A DNA stretch of 19,159 bases from positions 1 through 19,159 of the forward strand of contig CAYRNB010000062.1 in the NCBI GenBank assembly GCA_964425315.1. The letters run 5' to 3'. Under the pieces are notes generated by a model. The model did not search any database, had not been told where the DNA came from, and worked only from the letters and a program-made list of their open reading frames with translations. This DNA is from Rhodoblastus sp964425315 (GTDB taxonomy: Bacteria > Pseudomonadota > Alphaproteobacteria > Rhizobiales > Beijerinckiaceae). Positions 1 to 6,578 of the stretch are shown here, piece after piece. Each line of letters starts with the position of its first letter. The stretch's first letter is position 1. The position numbers and the translations under genes are program-made.

Positions 1-257
1 CGCTTGTCGGATGCGACAAGACGCCCACTTGCCGCGCGCGGGCGCCTGCGATTATAGACTCGCGGAATAAGATTGCATGCACGCCCGATTTGTCGTTTTT
101 CGGGCTTTATCGCGCCGACGGAATGGAACTTGCAATGTCGTCGCTGATCGGGCCTTGCCGGCGGCTTTGCGGTCTGACAATAGAGAATTGGGGCAAATTG
201 AGCCAAAGCCGAACGATCGGCGGCATTTGGCGTTGAGCCATATGGAGACAGGTTACG
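1..257. other. Left-edge non-coding region with two hairpins
   Basis: No convincing gene lies left of fpr. A perfect 7-bp stem (CTTGTCG/CGACAAG, 4-nt loop) sits at 3-20. A second stem, GCCCGA at 83-88 with TCGGGC at 100-105 (11-nt loop), is followed by TTTAT and could be a weak rho-independent terminator for a gene outside the window on +. Open frames here are short and have no family resemblance. No promoter for fpr stands out. Confidence 0.4.
83..110 (+). terminator. Possible weak intrinsic terminator
   Basis: A 6-bp GC-rich stem (83-88 with 100-105) is followed by a short T-rich tail at 106-110. The T tract is only three T plus AT, and the loop is long at 11 nt, so this is a weak candidate. 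It would end a transcript arriving from beyond the left edge. Confidence 0.25.
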
Positions 258-1103
258 ATGAGCGAAGCCGCCGGGAACGAAGTTTTGTCGGCTCCGACGC
301 CAGCCGCCGCCGCGCCGAAAAAGTCGGGCGGAGCCTTCAATCGCGAGACGGTGCTGGAGGTCCAGCATTACACCGACCGGCTGTTCCGTTTCCGCACCAC
401 CCGCGATCCCGCCTTTCGCTTCGTCAACGGCCAGTTCGCCATGATCGGCCTCGAAGTCGCCGGCAAGCCCCTGTTGCGCGCATACAGCATGGCCAGCGCC
501 AATTACGAGGACGATCTCGAATTCTTCTCCATCAAAGTGCCGGATGGCCCGTTGACCTCGCGGCTGCAGCATTTGAAGGTCGGTGATATCGTTCTCGTCG
601 GCCGCAAGCCGACCGGCACCCTGGTGCAGTCCAGTCTTCTGCCCGGCAAAAGGCTCTACATGCTGTCCACCGGCACCGGCATCGCGCCTTTTTCCAGCAT
701 CATCAAGGATCCGGAAGTCTACGACCTTTATGACAAGCTGATCCTGGTTCATGGCTGCCGCGAAGTGGCCGAATTGCAATATGGCCTGGATATTGTCGCA
801 GACGCCAAGAAGAACGAGTTTTTTGGCGACATCGTCCAGGAAAAGCTTATCCATTATCCGACCGTGACGCGGGAGCCTTATCAGCATCAGGGCCGCATCA
901 CCGACCTGATCGAATCGGGAAAATTATTCGCCGATATCGGCCAGCCGCCGTTCAATCCGGCGGATGACCGGGTCATGCTGTGCGGTAGCCCGGCCATGCT
1001 GAAGGATCTGGTCAACATGCTTCATGAGCGCGGCTTCCGCGAGGGGTCGAGCGGCGATCCTGCTTCCTATGTGATTGAGAAGGCGTTCGTCGACGCGACC
1101 TGA
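258..1103 (+). CDS. fpr: Ferredoxin/flavodoxin-NADP+ reductase
   Basis: A 281-aa cytoplasmic FAD enzyme that passes electrons between NADPH and ferredoxin or flavodoxin. The FAD-binding RAYSMAS motif is at residues 74-80, the NADP-binding GTGIAPF loop at 139-145 and CGSPAML at 242-248. The C-terminus reads YVIEKAFVDAT, typical of bacterial subclass II enzymes, where the terminal aromatic or extension modulates FAD. The first ~25 residues are an Ala-rich extension beyond the usual ~257-aa length, so a later start cannot be ruled out. The chosen ATG has GGAG 10 nt upstream and AGG 6 nt upstream. Known roles include oxidative-stress defence and supplying reductant to ferredoxin-dependent pathways. 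The convergent neighbour is an ArsC-fold nitrogenase-associated protein, which would fit reductant supply for nitrogen fixation, but that link is inference. Confidence 0.95.
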   Translation: MSEAAGNEVLSAPTPAAAAPKKSGGAFNRETVLEVQHYTDRLFRFRTTRDPAFRFVNGQFAMIGLEVAGKPLLRAYSMASANYEDDLEFFSIKVPDGPLTSRLQHLKVGDIVLVGRKPTGTLVQSSLLPGKRLYMLSTGTGIAPFSSIIKDPEVYDLYDKLILVHGCREVAELQYGLDIVADAKKNEFFGDIVQEKLIHYPTVTREPYQHQGRITDLIESGKLFADIGQPPFNPADDRVMLCGSPAMLKDLVNMLHERGFREGSSGDPASYVIEKAFVDAT

Positions 1104-1133
1104 AGCTGCGGCTTTTCCGCGCCGGTCGCGTCG
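1091..1133 (+). terminator. Long inverted repeat overlapping the fpr stop codon
   Basis: A perfect 10-bp stem (CGACGCGACC at 1091-1100 with its reverse complement at 1124-1133) encloses a 23-nt loop that starts with the fpr TGA and holds a nested GCGG/CCGC hairpin (1108-1111/1117-1120). There is no T tract. It probably ends or protects the 3' end of the fpr transcript and may also act on the convergent gene, whose stop lies 30 nt further on. Confidence 0.45.
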
Positions 1134-1162
1134 CGCAACGGAGCGGCTTGCCCCTGTCTATC

Positions 1163-1570
1163 TCAAGCCTCGCCCCAGGCCGCCGGCGGTTTCGTCGTCC
1201 ACAGGGCGTTGACGTCGCGCGCGTTGCTGAGAAAAACTTGCAGCTGCGTCGCGTCGAGGCCGGAGGCGCAGCGATCCTTGAACTTCACCAGCGGGCTTTT
1301 GATCAGAGACGGGTCGACCGACATCATGATCAGCGCCGCCTGCGGATTGACCTTGTCCGGGTCGATCTCTCCAGAAAGGATTTTCGGCGCCCGCCGATCG
1401 AACCAGTCCGCCACCGGCCTGTCGCCGAAATAGGCGCGCAGCGCGACGGGCGTCCAATTTTCCGCCGTCAGATCGCGCGTTTCAACTTCGTGCCCGGCCG
1501 CGGCGACGAGCTTTTTCTGGCTGGGATGTAAGGCGTTGTCAGGCTTTTCGTAAAATACGACCGTCGGCAT
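1163..1570 (-). CDS. ArsC-fold nitrogenase-associated-type protein lacking the usual Cys
   Basis: A 135-aa thioredoxin-fold protein resembling the small 'nitrogenase-associated' branch of the ArsC/Spx family, often found near nif genes. Recognisable blocks are VVFYEKP (4-10), AAGHEVETRDL (24-34), FGDRPVADWFDRRAP (48-62) and SGEIDPD (66-72). Family members usually carry a Cys-bearing loop (P-G-C-x-N-N) after FYEK. Here residues 9-16 read KPDNALHP, so the redox Cys is absent; the only Cys is C101 in a later loop. Catalytic arsenate reduction is therefore unlikely and the role is unknown. The frame stays open to 1789, but the ATG at 1570 is preferred: GGAG lies 9 nt upstream and homology begins there. 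A hairpin at 1623-1653 would sit in its leader. No nif structural genes are visible here. Confidence 0.75.
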   Translation of the reverse strand: MPTVVFYEKPDNALHPSQKKLVAAAGHEVETRDLTAENWTPVALRAYFGDRPVADWFDRRAPKILSGEIDPDKVNPQAALIMMSVDPSLIKSPLVKFKDRCASGLDATQLQVFLSNARDVNALWTTKPPAAWGEA

Positions 1571-1987
1571 GTCGCAAATCTCCATAAATTTGTCGCAATT
1601 GGCCCAATCGCCGCCCCAATGACGCGACACGCCCGAACGGGGGGCGTCTCGCGATCCAACCTCTTGATAAACCGTGATTTTCACAGGCGCAAGGCTTCCG
1701 CTTTCGGGGATTATGCTCCTGCGCGCCGGCTTTGGGAACCCGGCGACGCGACAAGCATCCGCTTTTTTCATTCCATGGATTTTTTCCATGCAATCGCGGC
1801 GCCAACTTTACAGTCATCCGCGATGACAGCAGGGTGAAAGCCGCTCAGCCGCGCGCACCCATCCAATGAAATAGAACCTGTTGAAATAAGCCTTTGCGGG
1901 ATGATTTTGTGTTTATCCTCTTGCATGAGGCTTTAAAGTATAGAAGGAAAGATTGATTCGTTTCCTTTCTTGAAGACGGAGTTGATT
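1571..1987. other. Divergent intergenic region with a leader hairpin
   Basis: About 417 nt lie between the ArsC-fold gene (-) and the AT-hook-like gene (+). The part beyond 1850 is AT-richer and should hold the + promoter, but no clean -35/-10 pair is visible. A 12-bp stem with one C-C mismatch (1623-1634 with 1642-1653, 7-nt loop) lies 53 nt upstream of the ArsC-fold start. A minor CATGGA/TCCATG stem with a T5 loop is at 1774-1790. No known riboswitch consensus was recognised. Confidence 0.4.
1623..1653 (-). repeat. Imperfect 12-bp inverted repeat in the ArsC-fold gene leader
   Basis: Eleven of twelve positions pair around a 7-nt loop (1635-1641). Read on -, the hairpin ends 53 nt before the ATG at 1570 and has no U tract. 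It could be an attenuator or mRNA-stability element; this is inference from position only. Confidence 0.3.
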
Positions 1988-2503
1988 GTGCGGGGGCCTC
2001 AAAAACCTTTCGTCGTCGAAGTCAAACGCGGCCGAAGAAACAGCGATGCGCAGCGCTCGGTTTCCTGGCCGCAGCCGAAGGAGCCGGTCTTCTCCGCGGC
2101 GGCCGTGCGGCGTCAGGTCGTTCCGCATACGGCGACGCCCAAAGAGCCTGCGCAAGCAGCGGCCCAGCCGCAGCGCCGAATTCTCGAAGCGATCGAGCCG
2201 GAGCAGGCAGTGAATCCGACTGCGGCCAGGGCCGCCAACGTGGATAAACCCGCGCGACGCCGCGGCCGGCCAGCCAAGGGACCCCGCCCCGCCGCCGTCT
2301 CGCGCGAGGAAACGCATGCGTCGCGCGTTTCGGAAGCGACGGGCGCGAAGGTGGAAAAGGCTGCCGTCGTCGCACCGCCGCGCGGGGCCGCAAAGCCCGT
2401 CGATCTTTCCGGCCGCGTCGCTCCTGGCGGGCGAGGCGCGAGCGAGTCCGCTTTGCCGCGCGGCCAACGCTGGAAGCGGCGGCTGCCGAAAGTCTTGTGG
2501 TGA
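1988..2503 (+). CDS. Basic, low-complexity protein with an AT-hook-like motif
   Basis: A predicted 171-aa protein rich in Ala, Arg and Pro, with no catalytic motif. Conserved-looking ends bracket a disordered middle: the N-terminus reads RGPQKPFVVEVKRGRR and the C-terminus GQRWKRRLPKVLW, a layout I associate with uncharacterised Rhizobiales proteins. Residues 91-99 read RRRGRPAKG, the RGRP core of an AT-hook minor-groove binder, so DNA binding is plausible. The frame opens at TTG 1970, but GTG 1988 has GGAG six nt upstream and is preferred. The next gene is convergent, and upstream is the 417-nt divergent region. The opposite strand is also open here (1913-2560), as happens in GC-rich DNA, but that frame looks like a shadow. 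Function unknown. Confidence 0.6.
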   Translation: MRGPQKPFVVEVKRGRRNSDAQRSVSWPQPKEPVFSAAAVRRQVVPHTATPKEPAQAAAQPQRRILEAIEPEQAVNPTAARAANVDKPARRRGRPAKGPRPAAVSREETHASRVSEATGAKVEKAAVVAPPRGAAKPVDLSGRVAPGGRGASESALPRGQRWKRRLPKVLW

Positions 2504-2581
2504 TTTCTCGCCCAACAGGGTGGACGTTTTCGCTGGATTTCTCAGCCGTGGCGCGACCATGCCCCGTGTGAGGAATCCGGG

Positions 2582-3478
2582 TCAGGCGCTTGCTCTGTTT
2601 TCGTCGCTGCGCCGCGCGTCCTCGCGAAGAAGGGCCGGGTGAAACTGGCCGGCCGCGCCGAGCTGGCGGGCGTTAATGGCGATGCGCCGGTTATTCACGT
2701 CGATGTCGATCAAATAATAGGCGGCGCGCCGGCGCGGATTGCGGCCGATCGAGGAGGCCGAGCAAATGCCGAGCACGGGAATGGGTCCGTCCGGCCCCGG
2801 CAGGGATTTGCGCGACATCACGTGGCTATGGCCATGCAGCACCAGTTCGGCGCCTTGGCGGGCCAAAATTTCGGCGAGAGCGCGATGGTCGCCGAGATTG
2901 CGTATGCCACCGCCGCCGTCGACCGGCGGATGGTGGATCAACACAATGCGGATATCGTCGCGTGTCTTCTTGAGCAATTGCTCCAGCCGCGCCAGCTGGT
3001 CAACGCCGAGACGGCCGGCGGCGACGAAGGGCAGGGTCGGCACGCCGCTGCACAGGCCGATGATGGCCACGCCGTCGCGGCGGCGCAGATAGGGAAATTT
3101 CTCGCCGCCGTCGTCGCCGCGCGTCCAGGGGCTGAGTTCGCGCGCCATATGCTCGATGCTTGAGCGCATGTAGATGTCGTGATTGCCCGGCGCGAGGCTG
3201 ACGTCGGACGGTGCGCCCAAAGTGCTCAGCCATTGCGCCGCCAGAGGAAATTCCGCCGGAAGGCCGATATTGCAGATGTCGCCGGTCATGGCGACGTGAT
3301 CCGGAGAATGGGCGCGCAGGTCGGCGACCAGCGCGGTCAGCGCGTCCATATCGTGGACGCGATGACGGCCGCGCCGCCAGTTGATGTAGCCGGTCGCCCT
3401 TTTGCCGACCAGTTCGCGCCATTTCGGCCGCGGTAGCGGACCGATATGGGCGTCAGAAAGATGAGCCAGACGGAACAT
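2582..3478 (-). CDS. Calcineurin-like metallophosphoesterase
   Basis: A 298-aa cytoplasmic protein with the full binuclear-metal phosphoesterase set: DAH at 9-11, GD at 66-67, GNHD at 98-101, HH at 182-183 and GHSH at 216-219. The layout resembles the 3',5'-cyclic-AMP phosphodiesterase (CpdA/Icc) class, but the substrate cannot be read from sequence, and phosphodiesterase or nucleotidase activity are both possible. It starts 9 nt after the stop of mbfA, and its Shine-Dalgarno GAGG overlaps that TGA stop, so the two genes are probably cotranscribed and translationally coupled. Through mbfA it may fall under iron control. The extreme C-terminus (about 280-298) is Arg/Glu-rich and probably disordered. 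Confidence 0.9.
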   Translation of the reverse strand: MFRLAHLSDAHIGPLPRPKWRELVGKRATGYINWRRGRHRVHDMDALTALVADLRAHSPDHVAMTGDICNIGLPAEFPLAAQWLSTLGAPSDVSLAPGNHDIYMRSSIEHMARELSPWTRGDDGGEKFPYLRRRDGVAIIGLCSGVPTLPFVAAGRLGVDQLARLEQLLKKTRDDIRIVLIHHPPVDGGGGIRNLGDHRALAEILARQGAELVLHGHSHVMSRKSLPGPDGPIPVLGICSASSIGRNPRRRAAYYLIDIDVNNRRIAINARQLGAAGQFHPALLREDARRSDENRASA

Positions 3479-3487
3479 GAAATTTCC

Positions 3488-4459
3488 TCACGCCGCCCCG
3501 ATAAGAATGCCGACGCCCAGCACGATGGCGCCGCCGACGACGATTTGCGCCACCGCCTTGAGAAAGGGCGTGTCCATGTAGCGCGCCCTGATATAGGCGA
3601 TGGCCCAGAGTTCGCAAAAGACGACCAGGCCCGCGATGCTCGTCGCCGTCCAGAAGGCGTTGGGCCAGGAGTCGGGCACGAGATAGGGCAGGGAATGGCC
3701 GAGCCCGCCGAAGGCCGTCATCAGCCCGCAAACCGCGCCGCGTATGAACGGCGCGCCGCGGCCGGTGATCGTGCCGTCGTCGGACAGAGCCTCGGCGATC
3801 GCCATGCTGACGCCAGCGCCGATCGAGGCGGCGAGCCCAACCAGCAAGGTGCTGAAATTATTATGCGTGGCGAAGGCGGCGGCGAAAAGCGGCGCCAAGG
3901 TCGAAACGGAGCCGTCCATCAGGCCCGCGAGGCCGGGCTGCACATATTGCAGCACAAAAAAACGATGTTGTGTCAGGCCCTCTTCGTGGCGGACGCTTTC
4001 GGTCAATATGGCCTGGGAAAGTTCGTGCGCCTTGACCCCATGGCCTTTTTCCACCATGGCGAGATCGCCGAGCAATTTGCGAACGCCGACGTCCTGCGAA
4101 TGCTCTGCGGCGGTGGCGTAGAATCTCTGCGCGTCCTTCTCCATCGCCTCCGCCTGTTTGCGGATGATCTCGAGCGGCAGATTTTTGGTCATCCAGTTCG
4201 GGCGGCGGTTGAGGAAGCCTTTGACGTCCTCACGGCGGATTGCCGGCAGGTTTTCGCCGAAGCGCGACTTGTACATTTCCAGCAACTGCCGGCGATGGCC
4301 GTCCTCTTCCGACGCCATTTCGTTAAAAACTTTCGCGGTGGCCGGATAGCGTTGGGTCAGGTCTTCGGCGAAAGTAACGTAGATTCTGCTATCTTCTTCC
4401 TCGGAAGCAATGGCGATGGCGAGAATCTCGCGCTCGGTCAGGTCGGAAAAGCTTTTCAT
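3488..4459 (-). CDS. mbfA: Membrane-bound ferritin-like/VIT1 fusion, iron exporter MbfA
   Basis: A 323-aa two-domain protein. Residues 1-165 form a rubrerythrin/ferritin-like four-helix region with metal ligands visible as E20/E21, E51-E52, H55, E107, E137 and H140. Residues 170-323 form a VIT1/CCC1-type membrane domain, beginning QPGLAGLMDGSVSTLAPLF and followed by several hydrophobic helices. This fusion is the MbfA family, shown in Agrobacterium and Bradyrhizobium to export iron from the inner membrane and protect against iron and peroxide stress, with repression by Irr under low iron. A candidate Irr box lies about 60 nt upstream. The metallophosphoesterase gene follows 9 nt downstream in the same operon, and the NUDIX gene is divergent. 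Length and architecture match the family. Confidence 0.93.
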   Translation of the reverse strand: MKSFSDLTEREILAIAIASEEEDSRIYVTFAEDLTQRYPATAKVFNEMASEEDGHRRQLLEMYKSRFGENLPAIRREDVKGFLNRRPNWMTKNLPLEIIRKQAEAMEKDAQRFYATAAEHSQDVGVRKLLGDLAMVEKGHGVKAHELSQAILTESVRHEEGLTQHRFFVLQYVQPGLAGLMDGSVSTLAPLFAAAFATHNNFSTLLVGLAASIGAGVSMAIAEALSDDGTITGRGAPFIRGAVCGLMTAFGGLGHSLPYLVPDSWPNAFWTATSIAGLVVFCELWAIAYIRARYMDTPFLKAVAQIVVGGAIVLGVGILIGAA

Positions 4460-4519
4460 GGAAGCGCCTTGGGCCGATCGGGGCGCCGGAGCGGCGGCCC
4501 GCCCGGCTCGGCCGGGAGG

Positions 4520-4536
4520 ATTGGAGCCGTTCTAAT
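4520..4536 (-). promoter_or_regulatory. Candidate Irr (iron-control element) box upstream of mbfA
   Basis: The 17-bp imperfect palindrome ATTGGAG-CCG-TTCTAAT has 5 of 7 symmetric positions and resembles the alphaproteobacterial Irr/ICE pattern (TTTAGAA-N3-TTCTAAA as I recall it), with one near-perfect half (ATTAGAA on -). It lies 61-77 nt upstream of the mbfA start. mbfA is a known Irr target in relatives, so position and target agree. The NUDIX gene starts 35 nt to the right and might be affected too. Confidence 0.45.
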
Positions 4537-4570
4537 TTGAAAGCGTCCGCAAATCCAGTCGGAGTATGGA

Positions 4571-5044
4571 ATGGCGGAATTGGCGAAATGGCAAAGATTG
4601 CTCCGGCAGGGGCAGCGGATTGTCGGCCTGCTGACGCGACCGATGACGCTCGGCGTCCGGGTCATCGCTTTGGACGGGGAGGGTCGCGTTTTCCTGGTGC
4701 GCCACACCTATGCGCCGGGCTTCCATCTGCCGGGAGGCGGACTCGAATCGGGCGAGACCGCCCTGGCGGCGCTGACGCGCGAACTGGCGGAGGAGGGCGC
4801 GCTTGAGCTGGGCGATCCGCCGCTGCTCGTCGGATTTTTTCACAATCCACGGCATTCGCGCCGCGACCATGTCGCGCTTTATCTCGCGCGTAACGTGCGG
4901 CAGGCCAGGGCCCGCCCGCCCGATTGGGAAATCGCCGAATCCGGCTTTTTCTCCCTCGACGCCTTGCCGGAAGAGGCGACGCCCTCGACCCGCGCCCGCA
5001 TCGCCGAATTTTTGAACGGGACGCCGCCCGCGCCGATCTGGTGA
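4571..5044 (+). CDS. NUDIX hydrolase
   Basis: A 157-aa protein with a NUDIX box at residues 56-78: G-x5-E-x7-REL-x-EE is intact (EL.EE at 71-75), but the last conserved Gly is Ala (EEGAL, 74-78), a tolerated variant. NUDIX enzymes cleave nucleoside diphosphates linked to another group. The surrounding GFHLPGGG and the following FFHNP resemble small ADP-ribose/NTP pyrophosphatase-like members, but the substrate is not assignable. The ATG has CGGAG six nt upstream. It is divergent from mbfA and convergent with the next gene, so it is probably monocistronic. Confidence 0.88.
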   Translation: MAELAKWQRLLRQGQRIVGLLTRPMTLGVRVIALDGEGRVFLVRHTYAPGFHLPGGGLESGETALAALTRELAEEGALELGDPPLLVGFFHNPRHSRRDHVALYLARNVRQARARPPDWEIAESGFFSLDALPEEATPSTRARIAEFLNGTPPAPIW

Positions 5045-5085
5045 GCGCCATTTCGCGTCGGGTGGCGGAAACCGCGGCGGCGCTC

Positions 5086-5631
5086 TCAGACGCCGGCGAA
5101 AAGCGCCCGCACGTCGCGGCGCCTTTTCCAATGCATGAGGAAATCGGAGGTCTTGCCGATTCGTTCGACGCAGCCGGCCGCGAGGATCTCGTCTTTGAAG
5201 CGATCAAAACTGTCCGTGACGGCGTTTTTCGAGGCTATTAAGGCGTTCACGGCAAGGTCGATATTGTTTTCGTCCGCCCCTTCCGCCATGCGCAGCGAGG
5301 AATAAGCCTCCCGCAGCGCCTGTCCTATTTGCGCGAGTTGCGGCTTCAGGCAGGGAAAATAAAGCCCAACAAGAATAGTCAGGTCGGAGAGGTGCGCATT
5401 GATCGTCGATTGATCGCCACGTCGATCGTGTATTAGAGCCATTTTATTGTTATCATAATGTACGGAAAAGAAAAGATTGATCTCAGTGTAAAGATGCTCG
5501 GCCTTATGGTATAGTTCTTCTGATTTCGTGGCCCGCACCCACAGTCTTTCGCGCGATACGCATATGAAATACGTTAGAAAACACGTGAATCCGGACATGA
5601 TCACGCAAAATCCAATAAGCTTTATCGCCAT
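5086..5631 (-). CDS. Orphan membrane-anchored protein
   Basis: A 181-aa protein I do not recognise. Residues 4-25 (IKLIGFCVIMSGFTCFLTYF) form one hydrophobic helix that looks like an uncleaved N-terminal anchor. The rest is a soluble, largely helical domain, with stretches such as ATKSEELYHKAEHLYTEI and LAQIGQALREAYSSLRM suggesting an alpha-helical bundle or coiled coil, and a basic WKRRRDVR near the end. The start ATG has a strong GGAGGG Shine-Dalgarno site. Base composition is lower in GC than in the neighbours, especially in the first half and upstream. A perfect FNR/FixK-type palindrome ends only 22 nt upstream of the start. It is convergent with the NUDIX gene and has no operon partner. 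Confidence 0.65.
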   Translation of the reverse strand: MAIKLIGFCVIMSGFTCFLTYFICVSRERLWVRATKSEELYHKAEHLYTEINLFFSVHYDNNKMALIHDRRGDQSTINAHLSDLTILVGLYFPCLKPQLAQIGQALREAYSSLRMAEGADENNIDLAVNALIASKNAVTDSFDRFKDEILAAGCVERIGKTSDFLMHWKRRRDVRALFAGV

Positions 5632-5652
5632 TTCATCCCTCCAGCCACCGCA

Positions 5653-5666
5653 TTGATTTAGATCAA
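5653..5666. promoter_or_regulatory. Perfect FNR/FixK-type operator
   Basis: TTGATTTAGATCAA is an exact match to the TTGAT-N4-ATCAA consensus of the FNR/FixK/Anr family, which control genes at low oxygen. Its centre is 28 nt upstream of the start codon of the orphan membrane gene (-), too close for class II activation (about -41.5) of that gene as annotated. It could repress that gene, or activate a + transcript starting near 5701. A TATAAT is visible on + at 5681-5686. Confidence 0.5.
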
Positions 5667-6027
5667 ATTGCGCCGCAATTTATAATATTGTCTTAATAAT
5701 CGTTCATTTTTGGCCGAATGTCGTGAAATTATAGTTTTAGTAATGTCATCTAACCTACGTCAATGCTTAATGAATGGACAGATTGGGCGCGAGGGAGAGG
5801 GAACGCCGGTCTTCCCCCACGGCAGGCGCGCGCCGCCGCCCGCGCCTGCCGGACCGCCTCCCCAAAGGTAATTGAATGCGTCAGTCCGGTCGGAGGGCGC
5901 TCTAACGGTTTAAATCCAACGGTTGCTTGCCGAAAATGGCGCCCCTTGAGCGCCCCGTTTGACCGCGAGCGAAAGCTCGGCGGGCGAGGCGGGATCGTCG
6001 AATCCGATCGATCTCTGTCCGTTCGGT
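5667..6027. other. Gene-free region with AT-rich left half and strong hairpin
   Basis: The left part (to about 5765) is AT-rich and promoter-like, with TATAAT at 5681-5686. The right part is GC-rich and carries the 11-bp hairpin at 5820-5851 and a small CGAGC-GAAA-GCTCG stem with a GNRA-type loop at 5966-5979. The frame opening at ATG 5763 on + runs into the antisense of the next gene and has no family resemblance. A small RNA is possible; no protein gene is supported. Confidence 0.4.
5820..5851. repeat. Perfect 11-bp GC-rich hairpin
   Basis: CGGCAGGCGCG (5820-5830) pairs perfectly with 5841-5851 around a 10-nt CGCC-rich loop. There is no T tract on either side. It could terminate the - transcript of the secreted-protein genes (176 nt past their last stop) or be the 3' hairpin of a + small RNA from the FNR/FixK side. 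Confidence 0.45.
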
Positions 6028-6450
6028 TCAGCGGCAGAAATTGTGGATCCGCACGAAACGATCCCCGGTCGGAGAAAATCCATCGTCGGCGAACACCCGG
6101 TCGACCGCCACCGACTCAAATGAATCAGGCCCATCAAATCCGCCGTGGACATGAATCTTGTAGCTCGGTTGGGGCTCGAAAAATTCGCCTTGGCCGTGGT
6201 AGTGGACTTCGTATCCGTGCTGGCGGCCGAAGAAATGTTCATGGACAATCACGCGTCGGCCGGAGGTCCTTATGGAGAGCGTGGTTGTTCCGTGCACTTG
6301 CTCGGGCGATCCGGTGCAGGGATTCGTTGTGTTGATCACGGCGTCGAAATCGCTCTCGTTCGCTTCCGCCTGCAACGCCGGCGCCAAAGCCAATAAGGCC
6401 ATGGTTGCGACTGAAACGACGAGCGGCCTCGTGATGCATAATTTGTGCAC
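6028..6450 (-). CDS. Small His-rich secreted protein
   Basis: A 140-aa exported protein. The start is GTG at 6450, not the upstream ATG at 6507: AGGAGG sits six nt before this GTG, and it gives a clean signal peptide (KLCITR, hydrophobic VVSVATMALLALAPAL, probable AxA-type cleavage near residues 28-30). The mature part has two Cys (C45 in NPCTGSPE and C139), which may form one disulfide, and three alternating HxH motifs at 70-72, 83-85 and 100-102 plus H78. These suggest beta-strands presenting His, possibly metal-binding. NPCTG near the mature N-terminus recalls a common uncharacterised secreted beta-sandwich family, but the match is weak. It lies 128 nt downstream of another, broken secreted-protein gene on the same strand. 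Confidence 0.65.
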   Translation of the reverse strand: MHKLCITRPLVVSVATMALLALAPALQAEANESDFDAVINTTNPCTGSPEQVHGTTTLSIRTSGRRVIVHEHFFGRQHGYEVHYHGQGEFFEPQPSYKIHVHGGFDGPDSFESVAVDRVFADDGFSPTGDRFVRIHNFCR

Positions 6451-6578
6451 GGCGAACCTCCTCTGCTCAAGATCCCCAAATTTCTTCGGTGGCGACAAGT
6501 CTTTCAATTTTCTTCTTCGACCCTGTGCAGTTCGTGTTGGAGCCAGCCAGGATGATCAAGAGAAGGCGGATGCAGTGT

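Noticed and set aside
1571..1800. Riboswitch upstream of the ArsC-fold gene
   Set aside because: Stems are present but no known riboswitch core (cobalamin, glycine, SAM-II, Moco) could be matched.
3446..4540. A 364-codon + frame
   Set aside because: Antisense of mbfA, whose domains and ligands are clear; the frame itself has no recognisable content.
4588..4600. A sigma-54-like TGGC...TTGC sequence
   Set aside because: The spacing between GG and GC is eight bases instead of ten, and it lies inside the NUDIX coding region.
5763..6335. A 190-codon + frame after the FNR/FixK box
   Set aside because: Its second half is antisense to the secreted His-rich protein and it has no family resemblance; a small RNA is more plausible than this protein.
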